From: Mantamonas sphyraenae
Lineage: Eukaryota; CRuMs; Mantamonadidae
Length of the DNA: 64,000 bases
Reading direction: 5' to 3'
NCBI GenBank assembly: GCA_026936335.1
Contig: JAPMXV010000025.1
Span: 245,400-309,399 of the forward strand
This document shows, piece after piece, positions 41,214 to 51,060 of this stretch. A program made the position numbers and the translations under genes. Under the pieces are notes generated by a model. That model did no database searches and was not told the DNA's origin. It saw only the letters and a list, made by a program, of their open reading frames with translations. Positions within the stretch are counted from its first letter, which is position 1. Each line of letters opens with the position of its first letter.

Positions 41214-43372
41214 TTAGCGGGCACCGTACAGCTCCCACTCGAAGGGGTGAGGGCGCTTGTTGAGGGCAGCAATCTCCTCCTCCTTGAGGGAGATGACCAT
41301 GTCGATGAGGTCGGAGGTGAAAACATCACCAGCCTCGAGGAACTCGCGGTCGGCCTTGAGAGCCTCGACAGCCTCCTCAAGGGAAGCCGGGGCCTGGACG
41401 ATGTCACCGATCTCGTCAGCGGAGAGCTCAAAGAGATCGACGTCAGTGGGGAGACCCGGGTCGATCTTGTTCTTGATTCCGTCAAGGCCGGCCATGAGGA
41501 GGGCGGAGAAGCAGAGGTACGGGTTGGCCATGGGGTCCGGGGTGCGGTACTCAATGCGGCGTCCCTTGTCGGAGCTCATGGGGATGCGGACGGCGGCGGA
41601 GCGGTTGCGTGCGGAGTAGACCATGTTTGTGGGGGCCTCGAAACCCGGGGTCAGGCGCTTGTACGAGTTTGTGGTGGGGTTGGTGAACACACACAGGGCA
41701 CGCGAGTGCTTGATGATGCCGCCGAGGTAGTAGAGGGCGAGCTGGGAGAGGCCAGCCTGGACATCACCGGTGAACAGGTTCTCGCCATCGTTCCAGAGGC
41801 TCTGATGGCAATGCATGCCGGAGCCGTTGTCGTTGAAGATGGGCTTGGGCATGAAGGTGGCGAACTTGCCGGCCTGAGCGGCGACGTTCTTGACGGTGTG
41901 CTTGTACCACTGCATCTTGTCGGCGACCTCGAGGAGCTGGTCGAACTTGAAGTCGATCTCGCACTGAGCGGAGCCGACCTCGTGGTGGGCAGCCTCGCAC
42001 TTGAGGCCGAGGGAGTCCATGACGGTGACCATCTCGTTGCGGATGTCGTTGAGCTTGTCGACGGGCGGGCAGGGGAAGTAACCGCGCTTGGCGGAGATCT
42101 TGTAGCCGGTGTTGCCCGAGCCGGAGCCCGAGGTGTCCTTGGTGGAGTTCCACCAGCCCTCCTCGGAGTCGACGTTGTAGGAAGAGCCGTACTCGTTGTT
42201 GGCGAAGGAGACGCCGTCAAAGAGGAAGAACTCACCCTCGGGGCCGAAGTAGACGGTGTCGGCGACGCCGGCCTCGCTGAGGTAAGCGGTGGCCTTCTTG
42301 GCGACGGAGCGCGGATCGCGAGAGTACAGCGATCGGTCGTCCGGGTTGAGGATGTCACAGATGACGACGCAGGTCTTCTTCTCGGGGAACGGGTCGGTGG
42401 CAAAGGTGGTGATGTCCGGCTGGAAGATCATGTCGCTCTTGTCAATGGGTTGCCAGCCGATGACGGAGGAACCATCGAAGTACTGACCGTCGTTGAGGAA
42501 GTCCTCGTCGACGTTGTGGGTGGGCAGAGCCATGTGGTGCCACACACCGTCTGTGAACGCGGGGTTGTAAAGTTGGGAGGGAGGGAGGGTGTGAGGAGCG
42601 AGACAGCAAGATGGGCGTTGCGTTTTTGAGGAGAGGCTAACGTACTAAGGTCGGTGAAGCGGAGCTCGATGAACTCGTGCTGGGCCACAAACTCGAGGGC
42701 CTCGGCGGTGTTGGTGATGGTGGGCTTGTTGGAAGCAGAAGTGGAAGACGCTGTGGTGGGTCGAGGGTGTGAGGACATGTCTGGAGATGGGTTGCAAGAA
42801 CGTTGCGAGGGTTGCCCCCCATTTGTCGGTGAGGATGGAGCATGCAGAAGGTGGCCAGCTTGCGGCGAAGGAGATGCATGGGCATATGGGCTGGGGTGGA
42901 AGGCACACATTGGGGCAGGTGGAGGTGGAGAGCGGACGAGAGGGCGCTTTGAAAAAAGGGGGGTGTTGCGGTGGGAGGGCTTTTTTTTTTTTGAGCGAGC
43001 CCACAAAAACGGTGGTTCTGTGGGTTCGCACACCGGCAACCCTCGCATGCAGGTTGAGGATGGTGGAGATGGGGGCGCACACGAGAGGATGGAGAAGCAG
43101 GGGAGACGTCATGCAAGGGGATTTCCATGCATTGTGTTGCGAGGCGGGAGAGGGGAAAACAAGCGGGGTGACGTGGATGTTGTGACGCGGGTTCTCCAGC
43201 ATGCAGGAAAAAAACGAAGGGTCGAGAAACCGCGTACATGGCAGCACGCCATGCAGAAGCTGCATGAGCCAGTTGGAAGACCACGTGTGCATGGTATGCG
43301 GGTGTTGGGGCATAGCAGCATGGCATGCAAGGAGGGAGAAGTGAGTTGTGGGTGGCGATGACACGTACACAT
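41214..43372 (-). CDS. glnA: Class I (bacterial-type) glutamine synthetase
   Basis: Exons 43372-43369 (ATGT), 42750-42646 and 42550-41214 join in phase to give 481 residues (E. coli 469). The last two exons are firm; the 4-nt first exon rests on a GTACGT donor and correct phase. Signatures: F-D-G-S-S-V-I-G-W (61-69), G-P-E-G-E-F-F-L-F (139-147), N-G-S-G-M-H-C-H-Q-S (278-287) and N-P-T-T-N-S-Y-K-R-L-T-P-G-F-E-A-P (327-343). These are GSI, not the eukaryotic GSII. It makes glutamine from glutamate, ammonia and ATP. At the adenylylation loop, where E. coli has D-L-Y-D-L-P-P-E-E, this protein has D-L-F-E-L-S-A-D-E (Phe near 410), so the bacterial on/off switch is lost. A bacterial-type gene with introns suggests old transfer or retention of GSI. 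Confidence 0.93.
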
Positions 43373-43768
43373 GGTTTTGCGAACTGTGGGTTTGAATCCG
43401 GTGGCGACGCTGGCGCAGGGCCGTGCATCCGCTCAAATGCAGCCCAACGAGAGGGACGGGTGTACATGTGGTGTACGAGGTGCTGGTGGTAGCTGAAGGG
43501 CGCTCGACAAAGAGTGGGGCGTGCAAGAGGGTCGTGCGAAGGTTGTGCGCGAACCGTCGGATCCGCACCGCGGGGTGCCCGCGTCGACGTCGTTGTGCTG
43601 CGCTCTGTGTGTGGAAGGGACCACAAGAGGATACAGAGAGGGAGGGGGCCTCTGTCGCAGGAGCTGGCACAAGATTCGGGCCAATGGCAGTGGCTGTGCG
43701 GGGACGAAGAACTTTGCGACGCTCAGGTTTTTTTCTTGGTCCGAAAGCACGTGCGCGGGAAAGGCATT
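43373..43768. other. 5' region of glutamine synthetase; no gene seen
   Basis: 396 bases lie between the metaxin stop and the proposed glutamine synthetase start, on the same strand. They probably hold the metaxin 3' UTR and the glutamine synthetase promoter. Minus-strand frames here are short and without recognisable domains. Confidence 0.4.
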
Positions 43769-45285
43769 CTAGGAGGAGGAGGAGCCCACAATCTGCTCAA
43801 AGAGGGATGGCTTGCGAGGAGGACCCTTCATGGAAAGCATGGAGGAGAGGGAGTCCCATGTGATGTCTGGGGACCAAAGGGCGATGCCGACAAGGCCGGC
43901 GAGGCCAACACCACCGAGGAGGAGGTTGTTGCGTGTGCGCTCTGCGGGAGATTCTTTGTACAGGACGTTTGTGACGTTTACACTGTCGTCTGTTGGTTGC
44001 GGGGAGGGATCGGAGTCGGATGTGGTGTCGTGGGGAGTGGAGTCCTCAGGCTCGGGAGGGTCGTCGTGGGAGGGTGAGCAGTGATGGAGGAGGTCGGATG
44101 CACCCGGCCATGTGTTGAGAGACAGCAGGTGGTCTACGGTGTCCTGACCGAGAGATTGTGTAGCATCAGCGAGGTGGGAAGAGTCGATGGAGGCCGGCGG
44201 GGCGAATTGGAGCAGGTGGCGTAGGCGCATGTCGTGCGTCATGGAATTGGCAAGGGAGGTGTCGACCATGAACTCGGAGGCGTCGGGAGAGACGTGTGTG
44301 AAGAAGCGCTCCTGGATGGTGTTGCAGAAGCGAACGAGGTTGGGGAAGCGATCGTTGAGGATGTTTGCGAGCTGGGGACTTGGCACGGGTGCGTGGAGGT
44401 GGAGGGCGAGGTGTCCATAGAGGATGGCATCCAGCCAGGTGTAGGAGTCGTTGTAGAAGCATGTGTTTGAGCGACCGAGGCGTTCGTCGACAAGATGGTA
44501 GGTCTCCTGGGCAAGTTGGAGGAGATCTGCGTCGACGAGCTTGCGATGTTGTAGGCGCTCTAGCTCTGCGTCGCGGTAGCGGTGGGGGAGGATCCAGGAG
44601 AGGGGCCAGGAGGAGTCAAACGCGTAGGTGGGCCGCATTGTGGAGTCGTAGTTGTCCGGGTTGCACCAGAGGGAGAGGGCCTGGGAGAAGGAGAAGGAGT
44701 GGAGGGAGGGATGTGGTGGTGGCGGGTCAGGGAAGGAAGGAGTGGGGTGGGCGGGGGCAGGGTCTCGGTGTGTACAGGGGGAGGAGAGTCCGGGATGGAG
44801 CGGCGGACGGAAGCAGAGGGGAATGGGAGGGCAGGAGGGGCAGTATAGCAGGGCGAAGCGGGTAAGGAACTTACCGTGAGGTCTCGCATGTGAGTGTCGA
44901 GCCACTCGGCAGTAGTAAACGCCTCTGCGCGTTGTTTGGGGTCTAGAGAGTCGAGGAGAGTTTGGTAGCCCTGCTTGGCCATCCATTGGACAATGTCTGC
45001 ATTGCCAGCGACAAGGTGGCCTTGGGTGCTGCGGATCATGGGCAACTGGCCCGAGAGGGAAGAGGCAGGGTAGTTGACGTTGAAGAGCTTGTATTCTGTG
45101 TTTGTGAAGCGGAGAAAGGTGATGAGCTGGATGCACAGCGGGTCGACGCTGGGTAGGCCCCATGCTGGTTGGAACTGGTAGACCTCGAGCCAGTGCTCGC
45201 CGTCGGGTGGGAGTGGGGAGAACGACGGAGAGGTGGAGGACATGGAGGACACGGGATGCGTGTTGGAGTGCGCCAGGCTGTGCAT
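43769..45285 (-). CDS. Metaxin-like mitochondrial outer-membrane import protein
   Basis: Two exons (45285-44875 and 44680-43769) give 440 residues. An alternative start at 45243 would remove 14 residues. Residues about 25-100 match the metaxin/Sam37 N-terminal fold: V-Y-Q-F-Q-P-A-W-G-L-P-S-V-D-P, then C-I-Q-L-I-T-F-L-R-F, S-S-L-S-G-Q-L-P-M-I and a G-N-A-D-I-V-Q-W helix. The second exon has the GST-C-like helical domain (NDSYTWLDAILYGHLALHLHA), an acidic linker and a C-terminal helix (LLLGGVGLAGLVGIALW, about 402-418) typical of a tail anchor. Metaxins work with the SAM/TOB complex in beta-barrel assembly on the mitochondrial outer membrane. Intron: GTAAGT..CCCAG, 194 nt, phase 0. It is head-to-head with the NIP30-like gene, 15-57 bases between starts. 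Confidence 0.85.
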
Positions 45286-45300
45286 AGATTGTTTGGCAGG

Positions 45301-46065
45301 ATGCAGAATGTGGGCTTTGTGTCGGGAGGGATGCGTCAGCAGGGGAACGAGGGAGGTGGAAGTGGGGCGGGGAACAAGCAGTCGTATCTGGTGAGTGCGG
45401 AGGAGCTGAAAGCGGAAAAGGAGTCGCTGCGGAAGCAAGAGGAGGCAAACAAGCGGGCAGAGGGGTGGCATCGCTGAGTCTGGATGGAAAACGGAATGCT
45501 GGGAGTCTGTATGAGCATCTAAAGATGCAGGAGATGGAGGAGGAGGAAGACAAAGGAGGACTGGTGGGCCCGAAGCGGGTGGACGAGGAAGAGGCGGCGT
45601 ACATGGACCAGCTGCGTGCAAGTGCAAAGAGTGCGGAGCGGGCAAAGCGTGAAGAGGAAGCGAAGCGAGTGGCGGAGTTTCGGCGAGCAGCGGCGGCAGC
45701 GTCAGCTGGAGTGGAAAGTGGGCGGGACGCGGGTGGGGCAGACGGGACGGTGAGCGGAAGTAGTACGACAGCAGTGTTTGGGAAGGCCGCACGGCGAAGT
45801 GGAGGTGGAGGTGGGTTGGTGGTTGTGGCGGAAGGTGGAGGGAAGAAGAAGGGAAAGAAGGTGAAGACAAAGGCAGGAAAGGAGAAGAAGACTGGGAGCG
45901 GGAAGAGAGTGAGGGAGGAGGCAGGAGGAGGGAGGAGGAGGAGGAGGAGAGGTTGGGCAAGGGCAAGTGGTGAATGCTGGTCAACCGGATGTGAAGAAGC
46001 AGAGGATAGGGCTCGGGGCGCTTGCCGGGTATGGAAGTGATAGCAGCGACGAGGATGAGGAATAG
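45301..46065 (+). CDS. PSME3IP1: NIP30/FAM192A (PSME3-interacting) family protein
   Basis: It begins MQNVGFVSGG, with a Phe-Val-Ser start typical of the NIP30 domain, then a charged helix (SAEELKAEKESLRKQEE). The family core follows: G-S-L-Y-E-H-L-K-M-Q-E, G-P-K-R-V-D-E-E-E-A-A-Y-M-D and a long Lys/Glu/Arg helix ending V-A-E-F-R-R. This parallels human R-S-L-Y-E-R-L-Q-E-Q, L-D-E-D-E-T-N-F-L-D and L-K-E-Y-R-N. The C-terminus, in a shifted frame, reads G-A-L-A-G-Y-G-S-D-S-S-D-E-D-E-E, an acidic serine tail. The frame must change twice: near 45462-45470 (a GGGG run) and near 45925-45950 ((GGA)n). Both sit in homopolymer or simple repeats, which suggests sequence errors. In animals the family binds the nuclear proteasome activator PA28-gamma. 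Confidence 0.72.
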
Positions 46066-46128
46066 AGACAGGGATGGGCTTTGTTGATGATCATAAAGAA
46101 AGGCAGGGTGGGGGGGAGAGGGGGGTGG

Positions 46129-46571
46129 TTAGTCGCTGTCGAGCTCGGGAGAACCGTAGGTGCGGATGTCGTCGAGGAGATCAAATATCCTTGCGTCAAC
46201 GTCGTCTTGGCCTTCGCGCGGGAACATGGCGGCACGGGCAGTTTCGGCGACTTGACGCTGTTGAAGTTTCTTTTCGAGCTGTGGGGTGTAGGGGTGTTGG
46301 GGTTGTCTGGGTATGAGGGAGGGAGAAGTTTGGGGACGGGGAGTTAAGGGGGTGGGGCACGCACGCGTTCGGACCAGTACGGGTGGTCATAGACCCAGTT
46401 GCGGACAGGGTGGAGAGTGGTGTATACAATCTAAGGAATGGCGGGTGTGAGGGAGGGCATCGGTCGAGGCGGGTCAAGGACGGGGAAGGAAAGTTGGTGG
46501 CGGCGTACAAGGTTTCCGGCGACAAAGGTGGCCACGCCCGGGAGGGTGATGCGTGGAGAGGAAGGGGACAT
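46129..46571 (-). CDS. Small three-exon protein with one hydrophobic segment, unrecognised
   Basis: Exons 46571-46509, 46430-46365 and 46278-46129 join at phase 0 into 92 residues. Introns are 78 and 86 nt (GTACGC..TTAG, GTGCGT..ACAG). Each exon is too short to stand out by itself, but together they make a sensible protein. It has a short basic start (MSPSSPRITLP), a hydrophobic stretch spanning the first splice (GVATFVAGNL-IVYTTL), an aromatic loop (NWVYDHPYWSER), a charged helix (EKKLQQRQVAETARAAM) and an acidic C-terminus with IFDLLDDI ending LDSD. Its size and composition resemble small mitochondrial inner-membrane subunits or assembly factors, but I do not recognise the family. It is divergent from the adaptin gene by 105 bases. 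Confidence 0.6.
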
Positions 46572-46676
46572 GGTGGTGGGTGTTGGTAGGAGTCGAAGAG
46601 CTCACGGGGACAAGGAGGAGTGGTGGGGTGTGGAGGAGTGTGTCCGCAGGAGGGGGCAACGCAAAAAGCTTGGGCG

Positions 46677-48556
46677 ATGGTGCGTGAAGTGGGGGAAAGT
46701 TGTGGTTTTGCGCAAGAAGGCTGACATGGCAGGGACGATGGTGTGGGTGACGGACACAGGAGTACTCGAAAGGCAAGGGAAAGGGCAAGGGGACGCCGGA
46801 GAAGGGGCGTGGGCAAAAGACGCGAGACACGTACAAGGGCCTGGTGGAGTTGATCAAGGACCTGAACAAGCAGAAGAGCGAGGAGAAGGTGGAGAAGCGA
46901 GTGGCCAAGGAACTGGAGAAAATCCGAGAAGCGTTCAACGGGTTTGAGAAGCTGGATAGCTATGCAAAGAAGAAGTACATGCTGAAGCTGATTGTGCTGA
47001 GCATGATGGGCCACAATGTGGACTTTGGATTCCAGGAGGCGCTTGTGCTGATCTCGAGCCCAAAGTACAAGCGCAAGCAGGTTGTGAGTTGTGGGGCAGA
47101 AGGGCAGTGAGGGAGGGGATGGCCGAGGGGAGGGAAATGGCGGGCGGGTGGGCTGTGGAAGGGCCGGGTGGGAGGGTCGCGGTTTTGGCAAAGGGCCAGC
47201 TGACACCGAGTGAGGGCACGTGTGGGGCGATGGGCACATGGGATGCAGGGATACCTTGCGACAATGGTGTTGCTGGAGCCGCACTCGCTGTCGTTGCTGC
47301 TGAACAGCATCCGCAACGATCTGCAGGACGAGGTGGAGACGTACAACTGCCTGGCGTTGAGCGCGCTGGGGTCGGTGGCGTCTGCGGAGGAGGCCAACGA
47401 GTTGGCCGGGGATGTGTTTGGCCTGCTGGTGAAGAGGTGAGTGTGAAAGAAAGACAGGGATCAGCAGGAGGAGGAGGGCGAAGAGGAGGAGGAGGAGGGG
47501 GCCAAGAGGAGGAGAAAGGGAGGGTTTGAGAGGGGAGCTGACACGGAACGGGGGCGGCACACGGGAGAGCAGCAAGTCGACGTTTGTGCAGAAGCGGGCG
47601 GCGCTGTGTCTGACACAGCTGTTGCGTACAGAGGACAGCGGGAAGCTGGTGGCCAAGGACGTGGAATGGGAGCCGCTGCTGGGGGTGTTTGAGGTGGAAG
47701 ATGTAGGCGTGCTGACGTCGCTAACGACGTTCCTGCGGCAGTATGTGCTGACGTGCGAGCCAAACGAAGAGGTGCAGCACAACATCTTGTTTCAGACGGT
47801 GCAGCTGCTGAGTAAGATTGTGGTGTATGACGGGTTTGAGCAAGGGGACTGTTACCACGGGATCAAGGCACCGTGGCTTCAGCTGTCGTGCTTCCGGCTG
47901 CTGCGGACGCTGAGTGTGCTTTCAAACGTGTCTTCAGGTGGCAGTGAGGGAGACCAGCACCTGGCCAAGCAACTGCACGAAGTGATGCACACGCTGTTGA
48001 CGCCGTCGCAGAACTATGACGAGAGTTTTCGACGCGGGTTTTACGCGATTCTGTACGAGATGGTGCAGGTGGCTTTGTTGTTGCCCGAGTGAGTTGCGCG
48101 GGTGGGGAGGGACGTGGGGAGGGGTGTGGGGAGAGGGAGGGAGGCAGAAAGCTGACACGGACGACACGTACGCACAGGTCGTCAGAGATGTTGCAGGACA
48201 TTGCAGGGTTTTTGTCGGAAACGATTACGTACACGATCAACGCACGGGAGGAGCACGTGCTGTACATGGTTCTGAAGATTCTGGTGACCCTGTGCAACCT
48301 GGAGGACGACGCAGTGACGAGCAAGCTGCACATCGACTCTGAGTTTGCAAACATCTTGGAGAGCGAAAATCTGCACACACACTTGCTGTTGTTTGATGTG
48401 ATGGCGAAGCTGTGTGACGAGGAGGATCACGAGGCCATTGTGGGGTTGAAGCGGGGGCTGGAGGAAGCAGAGGTTGTGGACGATCAGCTACTGCAGGAGA
48501 CGGTGGAAGCGGTGGAAGGGATCCTGGGCAAGTTGGATGTGGAAGTGGAGGCGTAA
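46677..48556 (+). CDS. Shortened AP-2 alpha-adaptin-like trunk protein
   Basis: Five exons (46677-46679, 46760-47080, 47249-47436, 47573-48088, 48178-48556) join in phase to 468 residues. The first exon is only the ATG, followed by a GTGCGT donor. After a basic Gly/Lys start comes the alpha-adaptin N-terminus: K-G-L-V-E-L-I-K-D-L-N-K-Q-K-S, E-L-E-K-I-R, Y-A-K-K-K-Y-M-L-K-L, M-G-H-N-V-D-F-G-F-Q-E-A and Q-V-G-Y-L-A-T-M. HEAT-type helices follow, with A-P-W-L-Q-L-S-C-F-R-L-L-R as in alpha-adaptin. It then stops (E-V-E-A-stop), about half the usual 940 residues, lacking the distal trunk, hinge and appendage. AP-2 alpha normally binds PIP2 and cargo and recruits endocytic partners through the ear. 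A true truncated paralogue or a missed downstream part are both possible; the next bases hold no ear-like frame. Confidence 0.8.
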
Positions 48557-48840
48557 GCGGGCGACGGGTCGACGTGGAGGCAGGGGTGAGGGGAAGGGGG
48601 GAGAGGCTGGGCCGATGCTGCGCTCAGTCGAGCACTTCAACAAAGAAACAAGTCAAACAATGTATGTGTGGTGTGGGGAGGGCGAGAGGGAGAGGGAAAG
48701 GGGCCAGTGAATGGAACGGGAAGGGTTTGAGTGAAAATGGAGTGGTGTGGGTGGAAGGGGGCAGGGTGAGACGGCGCGAGGGAAAATCGCGGACGGGGCG
48801 GGAGGACGGGAGAGGGAGTAGCGTTTTTTTTTTTTCGAGA

Positions 48841-49374
48841 ATGTTCGTTGTGGAAACGCTGACTCTGGACTTGTGTGGGGATGGGGACGGCACCCGGAGC
48901 AGGAAGTACATGGTTTGTGTGGACGGCTCGCAGCACAGCGATGCAGCATTTGAGCGCGCGGTTTCGCTGGTCAACCCGGATTCGGACGAACTGGTGGTGG
49001 TGACGGTGCCGGAAATTATGGACGCGACGAACATTGCGTGGAAGTCGCACGAGAAGCTGGTGGAGTTTCTTGCGCAGTACAAGGCGCAGTACGAGGAGGT
49101 GCAGTCGATGCTGGAGAGCATGGAGGCCAAGGCACGCAAGGCCGGAGTGAGCGCGGTGACGACGGTGCGCAGCGAGGGCCAGCCGCGCGAGCAGATCATT
49201 GCGGAAGCAACCAAGTACGACGTGGACGTGCTTGTGTGCGGCACGCGTGGACGTGGAGAGATCACGTCGATGCTGCTGGGCTCTGTGTCGTCGTACCTGC
49301 TGCATCATGCACCGTGCGACGTTCTGCTGGTGCGCCCCAAGGAGGGCAGCAGCAGCAGCAACAGCAGCGAGTGA
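48841..49374 (+). CDS. UspA-type universal stress protein
   Basis: A single exon of 177 residues with ATG at 48841, preceded by a T-rich leader. The core is a Usp fold: a first strand K-Y-M-V-C-V-D-G-S-Q-H-S-D-A-A-F-E-R-A, later V-D-V-L-V-C-G-T-R-G-R-G-E-I-T-S-M-L-L-G-S-V-S-S-Y-L (written here only as a pattern) and a final V-L-L-V-R-P strand. The G-x2-G-x9-G-S ATP-binding signature is complete, so it belongs to the ATP-binding Usp branch. A Ser-rich tail (SSSSNSSE) ends the protein. Usp proteins respond to stress by nucleotide binding; partners are not evident. It follows the adaptin in tandem and converges with the receptor-like gene, 73 bases away. Confidence 0.9.
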   Translation: MFVVETLTLDLCGDGDGTRSRKYMVCVDGSQHSDAAFERAVSLVNPDSDELVVVTVPEIMDATNIAWKSHEKLVEFLAQYKAQYEEVQSMLESMEAKARKAGVSAVTTVRSEGQPREQIIAEATKYDVDVLVCGTRGRGEITSMLLGSVSSYLLHHAPCDVLLVRPKEGSSSSNSSE

Positions 49375-49447
49375 TGAGTGGAGGCGTGGAGACAAAAAGG
49401 CAGAATGGAAGGAATTTGTTGTTGGTCTCTTGTGTGGGCTGTCCAAT

Positions 49448-50920
49448 TCAGGAGAGGCCGATGGCCCGCGTGAGGAGAAAGGCAGATGCGGTCACGACGA
49501 GCCAGCCAAAGCGTGCAGCGAGAGTCGAGGTGATCTCGATGGAGAGGAAGCGAACAGCTGTGGAGCGGGCGTTGACGGCCTGGGCGAGGACGTGGGCGTG
49601 CTGGGAGACCTCGTCGCGGCCTCCGCTCCATAGGGCGACGAGCTGGGCGAGGCGGACAGACTGGAGGTGGAGTTGGGCGGCGGGAAAGAGGAAAATGAAG
49701 CTGATGAGGACAAGGGCAAAGAGGAGGAGGGTGTCGGACCAGGAGATGGTGTTGAAAACGAAGCCGACCATGGTGCCGAGGAGGAGGACGAGGACACAGG
49801 TCATGAGGTAGCCGAGCGGGTCGCTGAGGATGGTGTTGAGTCTGCGGAGGTCCTTGGTGGCTTGGACGTGGAGGGAGTTGATTGTGTCCAGGGCCTCTGT
49901 GGAGGGCTCGTGAATGGAGGCGATGTGCTTACGCAGGCGCTTTACACGCTTGCCAATGCCGCGCATCATGATAAAATAGACGGGCACGAGGATAAGGGCG
50001 ATGAAGTTGAGGTGGCTGACAGTAAACTGGGAGACGGTGATGAGAAAGATGCCGAGGGGCCCGAGACGGAGCGGATACGACCACCAGACGCTCTCGGAGA
50101 GGGAAAGAGTGTCTGCATAGAGGTTGTAGGTGCCGGAAACGACGCCGGAACTCTGAAGGATGACGAGAAAGATAAAGAACGGGGTCCAGCGGTGGAGGAA
50201 GCGGCCGGCTTCGTCGACGCCGTTCTCGAGGCCAAGGATGAGAAAGAGGAGCCAATTGTCGGGGAGGACGAGGATGAGGGTGAGATGGGCCATGAGGACA
50301 ATGATGGAGACCATGGGGGCGGTGGCGATAAAGGTGAGCTGTGACGAGGGGATTATGGCGGACTTGTCAGCGACGCCAAGGGCAAAGAAGACGGCACAGA
50401 GGGCGTTGAAGAAGGCGAGGGTGAGAGAAGCGATGACGTAGGGAGAGGAAACGCGCTCTCCGTAGCGCCGTTGGAGGAGCAAGCCGCGCATCAACTGGTC
50501 GAGGATGCGAATGGGCTTTGGGAGGGCGTTGTACTCGTCGACGGTGACGACGCCGTACGGCCGGTGCTTATTTGTGACAAGGAGAGAGTCGCCGAGCTCG
50601 AGGTCGACCTCGACGGTGTTTAGGAGCCCCGCGCGGCCGCTGCCTCGGCGGCTTTGTGCGGGACTTGACTGGCCCGAAGCAAACGCGCCGTAGGAGGTGG
50701 CAGGAGGGCGAGAGGGAGGGGATGGGCGGGACGGATCTGTAGACGAGTCATGGTGTAGGTCTTGTTGGTCGTGGGAGGTGTTTGCTCTTCGGATAAGGCC
50801 CTGGGCGTCCTCCTGGTTGTGTTCTTTGTTTGTCGGTTGGTGTTGTTCCAGAGCGAGATTTTCGTGCGCGGGTTCTGGTTCGGCGGCGTAGGCGTCGGAC
50901 ACGCGTGTGTTTGCGCGCAT
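49448..50920 (-). CDS. Seven- to eight-helix membrane protein, possible gustatory-receptor-like (GRL)
   Basis: A single exon of 490 residues from the ATG at 50920. About 150 polar, Ser/Pro/His-rich residues come first, then 7-8 hydrophobic helices: SPYVIASLTLAFFNAL, FIATAPMVSIIVLMA, WTPFFIFLVILQSS, GPLGIFLITVSQF, NFIALILVPVYFIM, LMTCVLVLLLGTMVGF, LLLFALVLISFIFLF and GWLVVTASAFLLTRAIG. A long charged loop (KRVKRLRKHIASIHE) precedes the last three. A cytosolic N-terminus, a long loop before the last three helices and a very short C-terminal tail after the last helix fit the insect-type gustatory receptor-like superfamily, which also occurs in unicellular eukaryotes and plants. This is inference from topology; sequence signatures are weak. 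Other polytopic proteins are possible. It is divergent from the EamA transporter across a promoter with a 21-G run. Confidence 0.6.
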   Translation of the reverse strand: MRANTRVSDAYAAEPEPAHENLALEQHQPTNKEHNQEDAQGLIRRANTSHDQQDLHHDSSTDPSRPSPPSRPPATSYGAFASGQSSPAQSRRGSGRAGLLNTVEVDLELGDSLLVTNKHRPYGVVTVDEYNALPKPIRILDQLMRGLLLQRRYGERVSSPYVIASLTLAFFNALCAVFFALGVADKSAIIPSSQLTFIATAPMVSIIVLMAHLTLILVLPDNWLLFLILGLENGVDEAGRFLHRWTPFFIFLVILQSSGVVSGTYNLYADTLSLSESVWWSYPLRLGPLGIFLITVSQFTVSHLNFIALILVPVYFIMMRGIGKRVKRLRKHIASIHEPSTEALDTINSLHVQATKDLRRLNTILSDPLGYLMTCVLVLLLGTMVGFVFNTISWSDTLLLFALVLISFIFLFPAAQLHLQSVRLAQLVALWSGGRDEVSQHAHVLAQAVNARSTAVRFLSIEITSTLAARFGWLVVTASAFLLTRAIGLS

Positions 50921-51060
50921 GGGAAGAACAAAGGTCGTGTTGGAGGGGGGGGGGGGGGGGGGGGGTTGGTGAGGAAGGGGATGGGCCACAGAGAGGATGG
51001 GTTGGGTGACGCGGAGGGCAGCCCAAGGTGTTTCGTGGGTTTGCGCGTGGGGCTGTGGCC
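50921..51060. promoter_or_regulatory. Bidirectional promoter with 21-base poly-G run
   Basis: 140 bases separate the divergent starts at 50920 (minus) and 51061 (plus). About 25 bases from the minus start is an uninterrupted run of about 21 G (about 50945-50965). Such a run could form a G-quadruplex or exclude nucleosomes. Its length may be imprecise in the assembly. Confidence 0.5.
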
